Shown here: piece after piece, positions 4,627 to 5,163 of the stretch | Numbering within the stretch: position 1 is the first letter of the stretch | How the letters are laid out: each line of letters opens with the position of its first letter | DNA from: Methyloprofundus sp. | GTDB lineage: Bacteria > Pseudomonadota > Gammaproteobacteria > Methylococcales > Methylomonadaceae | Direction: 5' to 3' | DNA length: 5,163 bases | Assembly: GCA_030619185.1 (NCBI GenBank) | Contig: JAUXBW010000171.1 | Location: 1 to 5,163 of the forward strand | Made by a program: the position numbers and the translations under genes | The notes under the pieces: generated by a model | Database searches by the model: none | Told to the model about the DNA's origin: nothing | What the model saw: the letters and a program-made list of their open reading frames with translations, nothing else

Positions 4627-4725
4627 GATCAAGCCATTTTCAAGCAACATTTGTACACGCTTGTAAGCATCCAATAGGCAAAAGTACCGGGTGCCTCTGT
4701 AGATCAGATTAAAACAATCCCGTAA
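4609..4725 (-). pseudogene. coding-like open frame or gene remnant between fhs and the DsbA-like gene
   Basis: On the minus strand a frame is open for 38 codons, from inside the fhs 3' end to a TAA at 4609-4611. It reads LLDAYKRVQMLLENGLIVAEEL at its end, an amphipathic helix typical of real proteins. There is no ATG until the ATG at 4648-4650, and no ribosome binding site. A TTG at 4672-4674 would give 21 residues. I read it as the C-terminal remnant of a lost gene, or a very short leaderless frame. The family is unknown. Chance is possible at this length. Confidence 0.3.
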
Positions 4726-5163
4726 TCACCCCGGCATCGGTAATATCAATCCGCTCTGCTGCGGGAACTTTAGGCAAGCCGGGCATAGTCATCATATTAC
4801 CCGCTATAACAACGATAAAACCCGCACCGTTGGCTAGCCGCGCTTCTGTTATTTCTACAGTATGCCCTGACGGCGCACCTATTGCCGCTGGATTTGTGGA
4901 AAAAGACATCTGTGTCTTCGCTATGCAAACGGGGAAGTGTCCGTATTGTTCTTGTAAAGCCTGAATTTCGGCTTTTACTTTCGGACTGGCAGTGATATTA
5001 GCGGCACCATATATTTTTGTCGCGATTGTTTCAATTTTTTTCCACAGCGGCAACTTATCATCGTAAACATAACTAAAACCAGGCTCACGGTTATCAACAA
5101 CCGCCAAGACTTCTTTAGCTAAGTCTTCAGCACCCGCCCCCCCTTCTGCCCAGTGTTTTGACA
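4709..5163 (-). CDS. fhs: formate-tetrahydrofolate ligase, C-terminal part (5' end beyond window)
   Basis: This enzyme joins formate to tetrahydrofolate with ATP, giving 10-formyl-tetrahydrofolate for purine, formyl-Met and one-carbon metabolism, in the cytosol. The frame runs off the right edge. About 150 residues are visible of a family usually near 555-560. Recognised family blocks are HWAEGGAGAEDLAKEV at the edge (5108-5155), PLWKKIETIATKIYGA, a FPVCIAKTQMSFSTNP block, GAPSGHTVEI, and the closing GFIVVIAGNMMTMPGLPKVP to ITGLF, all typical of the FTHFS C-terminal domain. The frame continues upstream of the TTG at 5105-5107 without a stop, so that TTG is internal. It is transcribed ahead of the DsbA-like gene with 164 bp between them. 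FTHFS is common in methylotrophs, but it is widespread and not diagnostic. Confidence 0.95.
   Translation of the reverse strand, partial: SKHWAEGGAGAEDLAKEVLAVVDNREPGFSYVYDDKLPLWKKIETIATKIYGAANITASPKVKAEIQALQEQYGHFPVCIAKTQMSFSTNPAAIGAPSGHTVEITEARLANGAGFIVVIAGNMMTMPGLPKVPAAERIDITDAGVITGLF

Noticed and set aside
1..5163. CRISPR array, tRNA or rRNA genes, riboswitch
   Set aside because: No regularly spaced direct repeats, no tRNA cloverleaf or rRNA signature, and no riboswitch core that I recognise on either strand.

Overview
The window looks like an AT-leaning chromosomal stretch of a gammaproteobacterium. The argininosuccinate lyase reads like the pseudomonad-type ArgH as I remember it, and the right edge carries a formate-tetrahydrofolate ligase. 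Together with the abundance of palindromic intergenic repeats, this would fit a methylotroph or methanotroph such as Methylococcales. That assignment is inference from memory of the families, not a search result.

Layout. Positions 1-73 may hold the tail of a + strand gene. A 40-residue membrane microprotein lies on the - strand (90-212) with a good ribosome binding site. A 379-base gap follows, with a sigma70-like promoter and an 18-bp palindrome that resembles an ARG box. Next is a + strand gene (592-1269) for an exported, C-terminally membrane-anchored protein whose mature N-terminus should be histidine. Positions 1270-2086 form a gene-free repeat and regulatory island: a 70-bp palindromic element, a 162-bp MITE-like palindrome, a cluster of DnaA-box-like sites, and an extended -10 promoter with an inverted-repeat operator candidate in front of argH (2087-3475). 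A perfect 19-bp inverted repeat closes argH. The right third is read on the - strand: the 3' part of fhs (4709 to the window end), then a DsbA/FrnE-like thioredoxin-fold protein whose CxxC motif is reduced to CVWA (3840-4544). Two start-less open frames, 4609-4725 and 3668-3871, follow fhs and the DsbA-like gene and read like coding sequence or gene debris.

How it works together. ArgH makes arginine and fumarate in the last step of arginine synthesis. Fhs charges tetrahydrofolate with formate for one-carbon metabolism. These are housekeeping functions with no obvious functional link, and argH seems to be its own transcription unit. fhs and the DsbA-like gene share a strand but are 164 bp apart. 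No defence, phage or secondary-metabolite system is visible. The less ordinary material is the exported putative metal-binding protein, the repeat island with DnaA boxes, and the unannotated open frames.
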